Assembly: GCA_014529385.2 (NCBI GenBank)
Contig: CM043943.1
Span: 156,856,747 to 156,920,746 of the forward strand
Reading direction: 5' to 3'
DNA length: 64,000 nt
DNA from: Adiantum capillus-veneris
Taxonomy: Eukaryota > Streptophyta > Polypodiopsida > Polypodiales > Pteridaceae
A program made the translations under genes and the position numbers. Position 1 is the first letter of the stretch; every line of letters starts with the position of its first letter. This document shows, one piece after another, positions 50,908 through 62,341 of the stretch. The notes beneath the pieces are model-generated. The model searched no databases and was not told the origin of the DNA. It saw nothing but the letters and a program-made list of their open reading frames with translations.

Positions 50908-52130
50908 TGTCACGTGCACATCTAACCCTATGTGTACGTGGAGAAGCTATTTCATGATATGGGTTCAGTTGAGTTAGATTAGGAAGTGACCTGGCACTTT
51001 TGTGAGTCTGTTCGCAGACCGTGCGTGTCCAGACACTTAGATTTAGATGCATATTTTTAGGTTGCACACAACATGATCATTAGATTTTCTTCAGAACCCA
51101 TCAGGAGCATTTTTACAGTGCATAGACCTATTTTTCCTATTTCTGACATTTTTCACTTATTATTTTCAAGTGACTTTTATTGGGAACTAGGTAGGGTAAT
51201 TTTAGCAAGCAAGTATATAAGTAAAACTAGCGCTAGCACTTTCTGGCAGAAGAGGCAGCAGGAACTGCGTGTTCAATAGGCACCTTCTCAGCAGGACCCC
51301 CACAAGACACCTAGCGTTTTTGGAGCAGATACCTATCGTTTTCTTCTGCAGCAACCTAGAGTTTTCAGCATTGCAGATCAGCCAACTTTTTGCATTTGCA
51401 GATCCTCTGGCGACAACAGATAATAAATCAGCCCTATTGTTAGCAGTTTGCATCAGCAGATCCATTGTGTTTTTGCATTAGAACAAAAATCAGCCGTAGC
51501 GCTTTTCCATCAGCAAGCAAACTCAATGTTTTGCAGATTCATTGCGACAGAACCTCAGTTAGCACTAGCGTTTTTAGTTTTCAACAGTCAGATTCCACAG
51601 AACAAGTCCCGAACCTCGCAGATCTCACCTTCCCCAGTAGATCCTCAACCCACGGTGAGATCCAGCGCAGTTTGCAGATTCAGCCCGGAAAATGCAGATT
51701 TCAGCATCTGCGTTTTCAGTGCATCGTCGTTGCATCGACGTCATCGACATAGAGTCAAAATTCAACAGATAAAGATTTGTAGATTTTAGCCATTAGCAAT
51801 TTCAGATTTCAGCCGTCCTCATCGTCGTCGACATCATCGGCCAGTCCAAGCATTGTAGAGATTTTTGCAATCAATAGTAGACCACTCTTGCCATAGAGAG
51901 TGGGGCCCTCGGAGGAGGGTTTGACAACATTCTGGTGTCTATACTTCTCTCTCTATCTCTCAGTCTCAACACCTTCATTCGCAGTGTTTATCCACTTTGT
52001 TTGTGATCACTTGCACTCTCTCACTAAAGGAACGGAAGGCTCTCCCTTCTGTAAGTAAAAGGAACCTTGAGCACAGTTCGGAGCACTCATCTTGAGCAAA
52101 GTTCAACATTCACTTCCGCTGCACCTTACA
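50908..52130 (+). repeat. 5' LTR
   Basis: 1223 bp, TGTCACGTGC...CCTTACA. TATATAAG at about 51213-51220 is a good TATA box. The leader is rich in GCAGAT/CAGCA/TTTTTGCA phrases. Confidence 0.92.
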
Positions 52131-52131
52131 T

Positions 52132-52143
52132 TGGTATCAGAGC
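52132..52143 (+). other. Primer-binding site, initiator-tRNA-Met type
   Basis: TGGTATCAGAGC one base after the 5' LTR. Confidence 0.9.
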
Positions 52144-52812
52144 TTTGGCAGTGTTTAGTATCACTCAAGGAAAAAACCACAAGATTTTTTTTTTGCTTGT
52201 TGCGGTTTCACGTAACCCAGGTCCTCTTGGGCGTGTCGATTCCTGATCGTGTTTTTGAAGAGTGACAGGAAACCCAAGAAAGAAGGGCTTTTCCAGCCTC
52301 CCCTTGTGCCTCTTTTCACTCATTGAGAGCGGACCGTGCACTAAGCGGCCGGCTAATCGACGTGAGGTGGGAAAAATCAATCTTGGTGTGAGTGCAAGGT
52401 TGCCAAGGGGTGCGTCCGCGGGAAAGAGAAGAGCTTGGGTAAGAGAAGATCCTTCTCTAACACAGATTGCAAGCTAAAGAAGAACCTCAAGAACCCCAAG
52501 AACCTCAAGAACCCAAGAACCCAAGACCCACAAGAACCCAAGTTCCTCGTGAACTTAAGAACCCAAGACTTCAGTGGATGGTAATCACCCGAAGTGGAAT
52601 GGATACTTCGTAGGGAGGTGGTGAGCATGGGAGTGGCGAAGAAGAGTTTTCCTCACAAGGAGGTTTTTCGACCCTCCCCCTTCCCCATCTACGCCAAGGA
52701 TTGCACTAACTCCTACGGAGGCTTTTGACAAGATGATGATGGACCGGAAGTTAGAACGCGAAGAAAGAATAGCAGAAAGAAAGGTAGCAATTGATTGTAA
52801 GTACTAAAAAGA

Positions 52813-53187
52813 ATGGCAGCCATAGATCATGAATACGAAGAAAGAATGGCAGCCAGAGTGCGTCAGCATGAGCAAGCGCGCTTGGCAGCCGAACAAAGAA
52901 ACCGACACATGCAAGAGTTGTTGCGACTCTTTTCTAATGTGCAGGCACAGATTGAACAGAATCTGGAGAAGGAGACTCTCTCAGTCTTGTCTTCTCTACA
53001 GCACGACACACAGGAATTACATGATTTGCATGATGATGATAAGCATGATGATTTGCAGGATCAAGATGTGATTATTCACGAGCATGATGATTTGCAGGAT
53101 AAAGATGTGATTGTTCACAAGGATGATGGTTTAGTTGATGCTTTTTCTACCGATGATCGATCACAAAGAACCGATCTTGGATCTTGA
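52813..53187 (+). CDS. Coiled-coil, Asp/His-rich ORF of the LARD-like element
   Basis: 124 codons. Residues 1-60 are a charged helix (EYEERMAARVRQHEQARLAA, then EQRNRHMQELLRLFSNVQAQ), and the rest is an Asp/His-rich repeat (LHDDDKHDDLQDQDVIIHEH). The helical start resembles the N-terminal end of some plant Gypsy gags. No capsid or knuckle. Coding status is uncertain. Confidence 0.4.
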   Translation: MAAIDHEYEERMAARVRQHEQARLAAEQRNRHMQELLRLFSNVQAQIEQNLEKETLSVLSSLQHDTQELHDLHDDDKHDDLQDQDVIIHEHDDLQDKDVIVHKDDGLVDAFSTDDRSQRTDLGS

Positions 53188-53189
53188 GT

Positions 53190-53950
53190 CGAGGTCCAAA
53201 GAACTCCCCCAGGAAGTATTATGTGTACGAATGATTAGTCAGCACGCATTGTTCGAGTGTGATGCTTTCCTTTATTTTAGTCACCGTCCTGTTGTGATCC
53301 CTTTTCATAGCCATGCCATATTGTACGATGAACACAATTCACTGATGGATGAGCACGAATGTATGCGGATTACTCATGAAAATATGAAATGTTTGCATTC
53401 AAGGAATTCACATTCCATCTCTTCCTTGGCATGACACAGTATCCAAAAGAGCACAATGAGCATCAAGCATCAGCATTTCCATTGTGATTTGCCACAATTG
53501 ATTGATTTAGATCAAAAAGTCAAGATTCAACCCCATTGTTTGCGTGTGTTTGATGAACAGTTTGACACTCCGTCACTTGATGAACAGTTCCATCTCCATT
53601 GCATGCACAGTTTTTTCGAAGGAATAGTATTTTTCCAGTCACTTTACATGGAATGGGTATGTTCATGTTTTTGTGTTGGAAGTTGTTCAGGAATTTTCAA
53701 CCTCAAAGATTCTTGAAGAAGGTAGACGCATGACTCTAGACGAAGTTGAAGCATGGAAGGAGCCACATAAGACTTTGTGTCGCTTTCGGTGCGGCCCAAA
53801 AAAGCTTGCGTTGCAGACTTTTATGAAGTTCAAGTATCGCACAACCCACGCATCAGAGTGGGCCTGCGAAGAGTCCTTCATAGGATTCCAGACGTTGTTG
53901 GCGATCTCCCTCGACGCCATACAGTTCGGTACCAGTACCACACTTTGAAA
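53190..53950 (+). other. Interior of the LARD-like element, 3' part
   Basis: Short frames only (53456-53716, 53673-53948, 53777-53977). The piece TFMKFKYRTTHASEWACEES and the overlapping frame might be a decayed C-terminal pol segment, but I cannot support a domain. Confidence 0.35.
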
Positions 53951-53959
53951 AGGAGGGGA

Positions 53960-55192
53960 TGTCACGTGCACATCTAACCCTATGTGTACGTGGACAAGCT
54001 ACTTCATGACATGGGTTCAGTTCAGCTAGATTAGGAAGTGATCTTGCATTTTGTGAGTCTGTTCGTAGACCGTGCATGTCCAGACACTTAGATTAGATGC
54101 ATATCCTCTGGTTGCACACAGCATGATCATCAAATTTCCATCAGAACCCATCAGGAGCATTTTTATAGTGCATAGACCTATTTTCCCTATCTTTGACATT
54201 TTCACTTAATATTTTTAAGTGACTTTTGTTGAGAACTAGGTAGGGAAATTTTAGCAAGCAAGTATATAAGTAAAGCTAGCGCTAGCACTTTCTGTCAGAA
54301 GAGGTAGCAGGAACCGCGTATTCTACAGGCACCTCGTCAACAGGACCCCCACTAGACACCTAGCGTTTTTGGAGCAGATACTTAGCATTTTTTGCTGGAG
54401 CAACCTAGCATTTTCAGCATTGCAGATCAGCCAGATTTTTGCATTTGCAGATCCTCTGGCGATAGAAAATAACAAATCAGCCCTAGTGTTAGCAGTTTGT
54501 ATCAGCAGATCCATAGCGTTTTTGCATCAGAACCAAAATCAGCCCTAGCGTTTTTGCATCAGCAAGCAAACTCAGTGTTTTGTAGATTCATTGCGACAGA
54601 ACCTCAATTAGCACCAGTGTTTTCAGTTTTCAGCAGTCAGATTCCGTAGAACAAGTCACGAACCTCGCAGATCTCACCTTCCTGTAGCAGATCCTCACCG
54701 CGCGGTCAGATCCAGCACAGTTTGCAGATTCAGCCTGGAAAACGCAGATTTCAGCATCTCCGTTTTCAGTGCGTCGTCGTTGCATCGTCGTCATTGTCGA
54801 CGTCATCTACATAGAGTCAGAATTCAGCAGATAAAGATTTGTAGATTTTAGCCATTAGCAATTTCAGATTTTAGCCGTCCTCATCGTCGTCGACATTCGT
54901 CAGCAAGTCCAAGCATTGTATAGATTTGTGCAATCAAAAGTAGACCGCTCTCGCCATAGAGAGTGGGGCTTCGGAGGAGGGTTTGACAACATTCTGGTGT
55001 CGTATTCTTCTCTCTCTATCTCTCAGTCTCAGCACCTTCATTCGCAGTGTTTATCTACTTTGTTTGTGATCACTTGCACTCTCTCACTAAAGGAACGAAA
55101 GGTTCTCCCTTTCGTAAGTAAAAAGAACCTTGAGCACAGTTCGGAGCACTCATCTTGAGCAAAGTTCAACATTCACTTCCGCTGCACCTTAC
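53960..55192 (+). repeat. 3' LTR
   Basis: 1233 bp, collinear with the 5' LTR. Its last base is C instead of A (…CCTTACC). TATATAAG recurs at about 54263-54270. Confidence 0.92.
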
Positions 55193-55197
55193 CCCAA

Positions 55198-55570
55198 TAG
55201 GATAGGGTCGAGTGTTAGAGAGGGATGATGGAGGGGTGGTGAGGGGCGAGGGTAGGTCGAGGGGACTAGGGCTGAGGGTAGGGGTGAGAGGTGCAGGGTA
55301 GGGGCGAGGGGGGTGATGAGGGGCAAGAGCACAAGGTGGGGCGAGACTGTAAGGGACGAGGGTGGGTGGTGAGGGGCAAGGGGGACAGGGTAGGGGCGAG
55401 GGTAGGTTAGGGAGGGCGAGGGGGACAGGGGAGGGGCTAGAGATGATGGGTAGGGGCGAGGGGGATGAGGGTAGGGACGAGAGAAGGGGAGATAGGGGCG
55501 AGTGGCTTGGGTAGGGGTGAGGGGTGGGAGAGAGGGGCGAGTGGCTCTGGGTAGGGGCGAGATGGGGAGA
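55198..55570. repeat. G-rich minisatellite, right part
   Basis: Degenerate units such as GAGGGGCGAGGGTAGG and GGGGATGAGGGTAGG, strongly purine-rich on +. The antisense ORF of 136 codons (Pro/Ser-rich) here is a by-product. Confidence 0.85.
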
Positions 55571-56329
55571 GAGGCGAGGCCAGTAAGTTTAAACAGCAAC
55601 GCACAAGGCTAGAGAGGGAAACATGTAGAAACTTTGAAATTTGAATCTGATGCTGCTGTGTGTGAGACTAATGGATTTTTGTGAGGCTAAGTGATTGCAT
55701 ATTCATCGGTTAGCTCCACATTGAAGAAACTGCACTCTTGGAGGTAGGAAGGGCGAGGGTTAGTGGTTAGGTCAAGGTGTAGAATAAACTGGCAAGGGTG
55801 ATTTCTGAGAGAGAAAAACTCGGTTGATTATGGCTAGAGCAGAGAGAACTTTAGGAGAGAGCAATGGTAATAGAGTGACCCAAAAGCCACACTTAGAAAA
55901 CATTGGAATAAGATGAAGAAGGAACTTAGTAGCACTGGAAAGAAGAATGCAAAGAGAATGATTGCGTACAAATGTTTCCTAATGACTTAACATGTGTTAC
56001 ATTAGAGAGGCCAATTTTGAGTGTCAAACAAGACTGACTATACAAAGCAATACAACAAGGTAGTCTGGAAAGAATGAGCTGGTTACAAGAAGTTCAAGAC
56101 GAAACAAGCACCCCAGTTACAAAGCAGTAGAGAAGGTATACCGGGGTAGACCTATGGAGACACTTACAGGCATAGTAGAGACTGATAGTACAGACTGAGA
56201 GTGTGCATGGACATCGTCATAACACCGCCTCTGGTGGGAAGTTAAGTAAAAAAAGAGAGAAGGGTGGTGCAGAACCTATACTATACTATAGGCAGAACAA
56301 CTATAGATATCGAAACAGTTGCAGACGGC
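55571..56329. other. Unassigned stretch, possibly 3' end/LTR of the Gypsy element
   Basis: AG-rich, no gene seen. The Gypsy 3' LTR would be expected here, but no match to 63527-64000 is visible. A possible LTR edge is CATAACA at about 56224, before CCGCCTCTGG (a purine-rich PPT on minus). Confidence 0.35.
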
Positions 56330-56551
56330 TTACTTAGAGGGATAATAGCATTTGATTCTGGAGCCATTTACGAGCGGCAAGGGGATGCCTTCCAAAGTTA
56401 CTAGCTTGATTTCTCCCTATGGCAAAAATTCCTGTACCATGAATGGGCCTTGCCAAGCTGGGACCCACTTCTTTGCTTTTTTTTGATGTCTAGCTTTATA
56501 CAGTAGCACAGTAAGCCTTGCATAAATTTTGGCTTTTAGAGATGGCGATCG
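56330..56551 (-). pseudogene. Gypsy integrase C-terminal tail
   Basis: The minus strand reads ARLTVLLYKARHQKKAKKWV, PAWQGPFMVQEFLP, a stop, then GEIKLVTLEGIPLPLVNGSR and IKCYYPSK before the final stop. This is the GPF/Y-type C-terminal domain of plant Gypsy integrases. It was joined to 59801 before the insertion; a frameshift lies next to the junction. Confidence 0.8.
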
Positions 56552-57189
56552 TGTAACAGACTTGGACACTCCATGTCAAGATTCTACCGCGACACGAGAG
56601 AGAATCACTTAAAATACTTCACAACTTTAAAATCACAGTTCAATTTGGTCGGCATGGCCCGCCGTAGTTCCGTGCCAAGAGAGATTGGCCCCAAAGACTG
56701 GCGCTCCTTTTGGTATTTCTTTTATATTAATCTTTGAGCAAAGTACAACTCCCGCATGAACCTCTGCTCTTAGACTCTGCGTCCAGATGCTCTGAAGAGT
56801 GAGGCCCTGAGGGCTCTGTTATTCTTACAAGGGATGCCAAAAGCAGAGCCCCAAAATCAAAAGCAGTTAAACTCAAAAACTTTCAAACTTTAAAAGCTTT
56901 TAAAATAAAGCAATTGTTCCAAAATCAATTGATCCCAGAAAGCTTTCAAAAGCATCAGCGTGATTTGCAAAAATTCGTACAACATGTCAGCGTGATTTCC
57001 GGCCCTATCACATCAGCACCGTATGGAGTGCCACGTCAGCATGTCAGCGTGATTTTCGGGATTTTGCAATGTCAGCAGTGTAGCGCAATTTCCAAAATTT
57101 ACTGCCAGTCGGGGAGGGTGTGTGTTGCTTTGCTGCCCCACTGTGTTTGTGTCCAGGGTCATGCCGTGCCACGTCACTAGTTTGTGACA
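56552..57189 (-). repeat. Family G 3' LTR
   Basis: 638 bp. It is longer than the other because a segment with CATGTCAGCGTGATTT is duplicated at about 56980-57050. ATGTCAGCGTGATTT phrases repeat. Confidence 0.88.
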
Positions 57190-57203
57190 TACCCCCCTCT
57201 TGA
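57190..57203 (-). other. Family G polypurine tract
   Basis: The minus strand reads AAGAGGGGGGTATG just before the 3' LTR. Confidence 0.7.
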
Positions 57204-57871
57204 AAGCATTGTAATCGCCCTCAATTACGCTTGCAAAACAGACAGACAGGCCATAAACTGTCTTAGTAGACACCGATTGTTAGTATCGACGCACTAGAAA
57301 CAACACATCTAGCACATGTACCAATCAACAGTCACATGACAGGACATCACAAGACATCACTTGACATCACAAGACATCACATTCACCGGACCTCATTGAT
57401 GTCAGGTTGAGTAATCCCATATTGCGATCATGTCTATAGAGATTTTTTTTTTCTCGACTCAAGCACTGTCGTGTGCAAGTAGTCATTCATCTCAAGCATT
57501 GTCGTGTGCGAGAAATCTTTTCCCTCAAGCACTGTCGTGTGCAAGAAATCTTTTCCGGGGATCCCATCCATCACTAAGTTCATACTGAACAGAGTGGTCC
57601 AGTCTTTCATGATTCATGATTCATTATCAGGTTCTTTCAGGAGCTGTTATTGCTCAATCTCATTCTTAGTCCTGCTCTTTTTTTTTCGAGATTCTTTCAG
57701 AAAACATCAATTTTATTCAAAATTCAAAATCATCTTCCAAAACAAAAGTTTTGTTTCATAAATCCATAAAGCAAAATAATGTTAATTCAAAAAGCTGTTC
57801 TGGAACGAGTATCGCCTCATCCTACTGTTCTGTGAATGTGCCAATCATTCTGATTCTTGTGTCCTTTTGCG
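57204..57871. other. Non-coding 3' interior of the family G element
   Basis: Contains short direct repeats: ACATCAC(A/T) tandem at 57340-57375 and three copies of CAAGCA.TGTCGTGTGC near 57462, 57494 and 57527. No pol motif. Confidence 0.6.
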
Positions 57872-59154
57872 ACACTTTGTAGCGATATGTCCTTGTTCTC
57901 CACAATTAAAACACTTCCCTGCTTTGAAATATTCATCTCTTTGGTCTCTGTCAATAAAGGTGGTCTATCTTTTCGTCGATTGTTTTTGCTATGACTTATT
58001 GAAGGTTCATCTGATGGGTAAGTCAATTTATCCGAATGTATATCAAATCCCCGCTTCGCATGTCCCATCAACTATTCTGTATACTCGGACTTCTGTTCGA
58101 GACAGTAGTCTTGAATTTCTTTGGAAAGCCCACAACTAAATCGTTCAATCTGCTCCCTGAAACAAATCTTCCTAAAGGATGAAACGGGTAGAAAAATTTC
58201 CAAGATCTTTCACAGTAAGAATCCAATGATTATGTCTTGACCATCCGAACATGGTTCCAGTCAGTAATCACGTCTCGTTCGTATTCTTGTGTGAGTTGTG
58301 AAGAAATAAAGAGTTTCTTAAATGTCAACCACTTTGTCGGCGCTTGTTTCCTTAACAACAGAGTGGACCACCATGTCCGTGCATTGCCTTTCAGAAAGGA
58401 TGTCACCCGTTTGATCTTGGAGTGCTCTGTATAGCGGCCTCCAGAGAATGCTATGTCAAATTGTTGGATAAAGGCTAAAGTCTTGGGAGCATCTCGAAAC
58501 CCTAACAAGTGCTCGAACTTTACTACCTGTCCTCCCTCCTTGAATTCTTTGGGCTTTTTGCCCTTGTTGTCGAGGAAATCATATTGATTGGCTCTATAGA
58601 AGTGCTTTCTTTTGGCATAAAACCTTTGATCGTTAGAGTCCGAACTTTTTCCCTTTTTTGTCTTCTTCGCTCGAATCAGAAGAGCTAGAAGAGTTGTCAG
58701 AAGAAGAAGAAGAGGAAGAACTGGATAGTCCTTCAAATTGTACACGCTTCTTCTGTTTTTTGTCGTGCTTTTTGACTTTATTGTTCGCATCCAAAAGCTG
58801 ACTGATCCGTGTATCAACCACCTCTTCCAATTCTTGCTCTGTGAACATTCTCGGAGTAGGAGGTTTCTTGAGTGCTAGTTTAATGGGTGGCTCTGTGGCT
58901 TTTTGCCACTAGGTGTGCACTTCGTCAGAGGATTGCTGAGTAAAAAGTTTTGCAAATTCTGGATCCTTCGCAATGTTAACCATCATCTTTGTCGCGTCGT
59001 CAACCTATTATCGACGTTCCCTCTCTTCAATTTCTGCCTGAGTAGGTCGAGATGGGCCGTACTCTTCCTCTGATTGCTCATGAGAATCTTCTCCGCGATC
59101 TCCTTCCGCACTCCCAGATGCAGAAGAAGTTGATTGATCTCCATTAGAATCCAT
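57872..59154 (-). pseudogene. Family G gag with zinc knuckle, decayed
   Basis: Probable start at 59154 (MDSNGDQSTSSASGS), acidic N-terminus, one stop near 59008 and another near 58910. Then QELEEVVDTRISQLLDANNK and a Ser-run with SSEEDKKGKK. The capsid part (58230-58640) has FEHLLGFRDAPKTLAFIQQF, FLKGNARTWWSTLLLRKQAP and TKWLTFKKLFISSQL, the Retrotrans_gag pattern. The knuckle CFNCGEQGHIATKC is intact at 57872-57913. Breaks near 58620 and 58200. Confidence 0.82.
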
Positions 59155-59205
59155 AAGTGTCGCGAGAAAAGGATCGGATTTCCCGGTAGAAGAGAAATCG
59201 ACTGT

Positions 59206-59217
59206 GCTCTGATATCA
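59206..59217 (-). other. Family G primer-binding site, decayed
   Basis: The minus strand reads TGATATCAGAGC, one base off TGGTATCAGAGC (initiator tRNA-Met). Confidence 0.8.
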
Positions 59218-59218
59218 G

Positions 59219-59800
59219 TGTAACAGACTTGGACACTCCAAGTCGAGATTCTACCGCGACACGAGAGAGAATCACTTAAAATACTTCACAACTTTAAAAT
59301 CACAGTTCAATTTGGTCGACACGGCCCGGCGTAGTTCCGTGCCAAGAGAGATCGGCCCCAAAGACTTGCGCCCCTTTCGGTATTTCTTTTATATTAATCT
59401 TTGAGCAAAGTACAACTCCCGCAGGAACCTCTGCTCTCAGACTTTGCGTCCAGATGCTCTGAAGAGTGAGGCCCTGAGGGCACTTTTATTCTCACAAGGG
59501 ATGCCAAAAGCAGAGCCCCAAAATCAAAAGCAACTAAACTCAAAAGCTTTCAAACTTTAAAAGCTTTTAAAATAAAGCAATTGTCCATAAGCAATTGATC
59601 CCAAAAAGCTTTCAAAAGCATTAGCGTGATTTGCGGAAATCCGTACAGCATGTCAGCGTGATTTTCGAGATTCTGCCACGTCAGGAGTGCAACGCAATTT
59701 CCGGGATTTACTGCCAGCCGGGGAGGGGGTGTGTGTTGCTCTGTTGCCCCACTGTGTTTGTGTCCAGGGTCATGCCATGCCACGTCACTAGTTTGTGACA
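59219..59800 (-). repeat. Family G 5' LTR
   Basis: 582 bp, collinear with 56552-57189 and related to 25739-26554 on the other strand. Confidence 0.88.
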
Positions 59801-60750
59801 GATCATGCCAAGCCTTGCGACAAAGCTGCTCTGCTTCAAGAGCCTGAGAATCCAAACTACGGCTTTCTTCTAATAGGGTGAGACAAGAGATAGAGGCAGA
59901 CCCCACACCCCCATTGGCACGCAGAATGCCTACTCGTAGAGATCCTGATTTGAATTCGAAGGGTGCTATTGCTTCTAAACCGAAGGATAACTGAAATGGG
60001 GTGTATTTGGTCGTGGCTTTGAAAGAAGTGCAGTAAGCCCAAAGGGTGCCGTGGATAGCTTGAGCCCAAGATGCCAGATGTAGATGACATGCTTTCTGCA
60101 GAAGGGGTATTAGAACCTTATTGGTGCTCTCAGCTTGTCCATTTGCTCTAGGGTAATAGGAACAAGACTTACGATGAAAAATCCTGTAGTGGGCTAGCAA
60201 GGTTGAAATCATTTCATTAACAAAGTGACTGCCCCTATCACTGGTGATCTCCAAGGGACATCCAAATCTGCATAAAATATTTTCATACAGAAACTTGGCT
60301 ACAGTATTGCCAGTGCAATTAGTTGTCGCCAGTACTTCTGCCCACTTGGTTGCATAATGTGTAGCCACCAAGAGATACTTCCGGTTGCCTGGTTGGGCCG
60401 GAGGAGAAATTGGACCCACAAAATCCATGCCCCATCGCTCAGAGGGCAGCCATGCCATTGGGACCTGCAGAGGACGGTTGGACTGCTTGCTTGGTTTAGG
60501 TCCACAGCGCTGACACACATCACATACTTTCACATAGGCAATTGCATCCCGAAAAACATAGGACCACCATAGACCACACTGTAGAATCTTCTGGGCGGTG
60601 ATGTGACCAAGGTAATGGCCACGAGTGGGACCACTGTGGGCATCCTCCAGAATATTCTCAACTTCATGAGCGGAGACACACTGTCTCAGAACACCATCTG
60701 GTCCTGACTTGTAGAGCTGGCCTCCAATTAGAGTGAATGGCCTAGACTTT
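59801..60750 (-). pseudogene. Gypsy integrase zinc finger and catalytic core
   Basis: The HHCC finger reads from about 60690: HEVENILEDAHSGPTRGHYL and VKVCDVCQRCGP. Core with all three acidic residues: GMDFVGPISPP (Asp), EITSDRGSHFVNEM (Asp) and NGQAESTNKVLIPLL (Glu). It continues FGLEAIAPFEF and LEAEQLCRKAWHD, where the family G element cuts in. Apart from an upstream frame break near 60540 the core is open for 240 codons. Confidence 0.88.
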
Positions 60751-60755
60751 AAAAG

Positions 60756-62341
60756 CTATCTTCTCTTCTGCAGTGGAGACACATTCTCAAGGTATAGACC
60801 AGTAGATAGAAAATGCAAGACATCGCCGTACCATTCTGGAGTGGTATCCACCTTAAAGAGGTTGCTATCTGGAAAGTTATCTGCAACCCCTGTTGCTTCT
60901 TCACCTGTGTGAATGCAAGAGAGGTGGTCAACAAGGACATAATGTTTGCTAGGTCTGAGTACCACTTTGAAATCAAACTCTTGAAATAAGAGTAGCCATT
61001 ACCATACTCGACCTCCAACTTGTGGCTTATTAAGCAGATAGCGCAGGGCATGGTGATCAATAATGATTGTGGTTTGGACCCCTAATACATAAAGGCGAAA
61101 TTTTTGGAGAGCATATACAATAGACAAACCTTCCCTTTCTGTGGTGCTGTAGTTGCGCTCTGCTTTGGTGAGCAAGCGACTTGCATAGTGAACAGGGCGA
61201 TCCAGGTTGTACTCCTTACTAGGCTGAATCAGCACATCACCCACAGCCAGTTGATTGGCATTAGTGTGCACATGAAAAGGAATAGACCAATCGGGAGCCA
61301 CTAGAATAGGTGCTTCAGTGAGGAGTTTTTTGAGGGATGCAAATGCTTCAGCCTCAGGTTTTGACCATTGGAAGGGTGCTGTAGCAATAGTGAATCGGGT
61401 CAATGGTTGAGCGACTTGTGCATACATGCGTATAAACCTGCGATGATGGCCTGTATGGCCTACAAAGCTCTGAACACCTTTAGGGTTGATTGGAGGCGGT
61501 AACTTCAAGATTGCTACAATCTTCTCTGGGTCAAGCACTAAACCTTTAGCAGACACCACATGGCCTTGAAGTGTGCCCTTAGTGACCAGAAAATGACATT
61601 TGTTCGGATTGAGCTTCAGGCGTGCCTCTCTGCACCTGAGGAAGACAGTAGAGAGCTGAGCGAGGTGCTTCTCTAGATTTTCCGCTGGGGTTGAACATTG
61701 AGCACCTGAGAAGGTTGAAAAATCGTCCATGAAGATGCGAAGATGATCCGTATACAAGGGACAGAATATGAGATATACTGTGCGATTGAAGGAAGATGGA
61801 GCATTTTCAACCCAAACGACATTCTAGTGTAGATAAAAATACCCTAGGAGTCACATAAGCCGTTTTGATATGATCACTTGGATGGATGCCTAGCTGATTG
61901 TATCCACTGAACCCATCCATGAAACTGTACAATACATGCCCTGCTACATCTTCGAGCACACGCTCAGTGAAAGGTGTGGGAAAACCGTTTGGGATAGTAA
62001 CCTTGTTCAGAGCGCGGTAATCTACGCACACCCAGATTTTATTGGATTGCTTCTTAGGCGCTATCACCATGGGTGATAACCACTCAGAGTGCTCCACAGG
62101 TACAATGATCCCTGCCTCTTAAGTTTTTTCTAGCTGTGACTTGATAGCTCTGCATACTTTGGGTTGAGCTCGTAAGCTTGGCCTCTGAGACAGGCTTAGC
62201 CCCTTCAACCAGAGGGATAGTATGGACACCCAATTTTGGTGGGATCCCTTTCAAATCCTTGTAGGACCAAGCAAAAACATCTCTAAAAGAGTGAATGAAA
62301 GAGACTACCTGATCGATTAGCGCGGGATGCTCCCATACCAA
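60756..62341 (-). pseudogene. Gypsy reverse transcriptase and RNase H
   Basis: Pieces in three frames. RVFAWSYKDLKGIP-like FRDVFAWSYKDLKGIPPKLG; then EWLSPMVIAPKKQSNKIWVC, VDYRALNKVTIPNGFP and SFMDGFSGYNQLGIHP (first catalytic Asp); then LRIFMDDFSTFSGA with the MDD catalytic pair. The connection has GHVVSAKGLVLDPEKIVAIL. RNase H shows HYASRLLTKAERNYSTTERE and IVYALQKFRLYVLG, then DHHALRYLLNKP. Frameshifts near 62090 and 61780. Confidence 0.88.

Larger units (their letters stand above)
50908..55192 (+). mobile_element. Non-autonomous LTR retrotransposon (LARD-like)
   Basis: LTRs 50908-52130 and 53960-55192, CCAAT on both sides (50903-50907, 55193-55197), PBS TGGTATCAGAGC at 52132, and polypurine tract AAAAGGAGGGGA at 53948-53959. 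The 1.8-kb interior has no RT, integrase, protease or recognisable capsid, only short ORFs. It is therefore complete in structure but non-autonomous. Confidence 0.93.
56552..59800 (-). mobile_element. Family G gag-only LTR element inserted in the Gypsy integrase
   Basis: LTRs 56552-57189 and 59219-59800 (TGTAACAG...TGTGACA on +). GATC lies on both sides, with one mismatch in the fifth base (56547-56551 GATCG, 59801-59805 GATCA). PBS at 59206-59217, gag and zinc knuckle inside, PPT next to the left LTR. There is no room or sign of pol: the 650 bp after the knuckle are non-coding. It interrupts the integrase frame of the Gypsy element. Confidence 0.88.

Noticed and set aside
55189-55599. 136-codon Pro/Ser-rich ORF on minus
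   Set aside because: Antisense of the G-rich minisatellite; repeat by-product.
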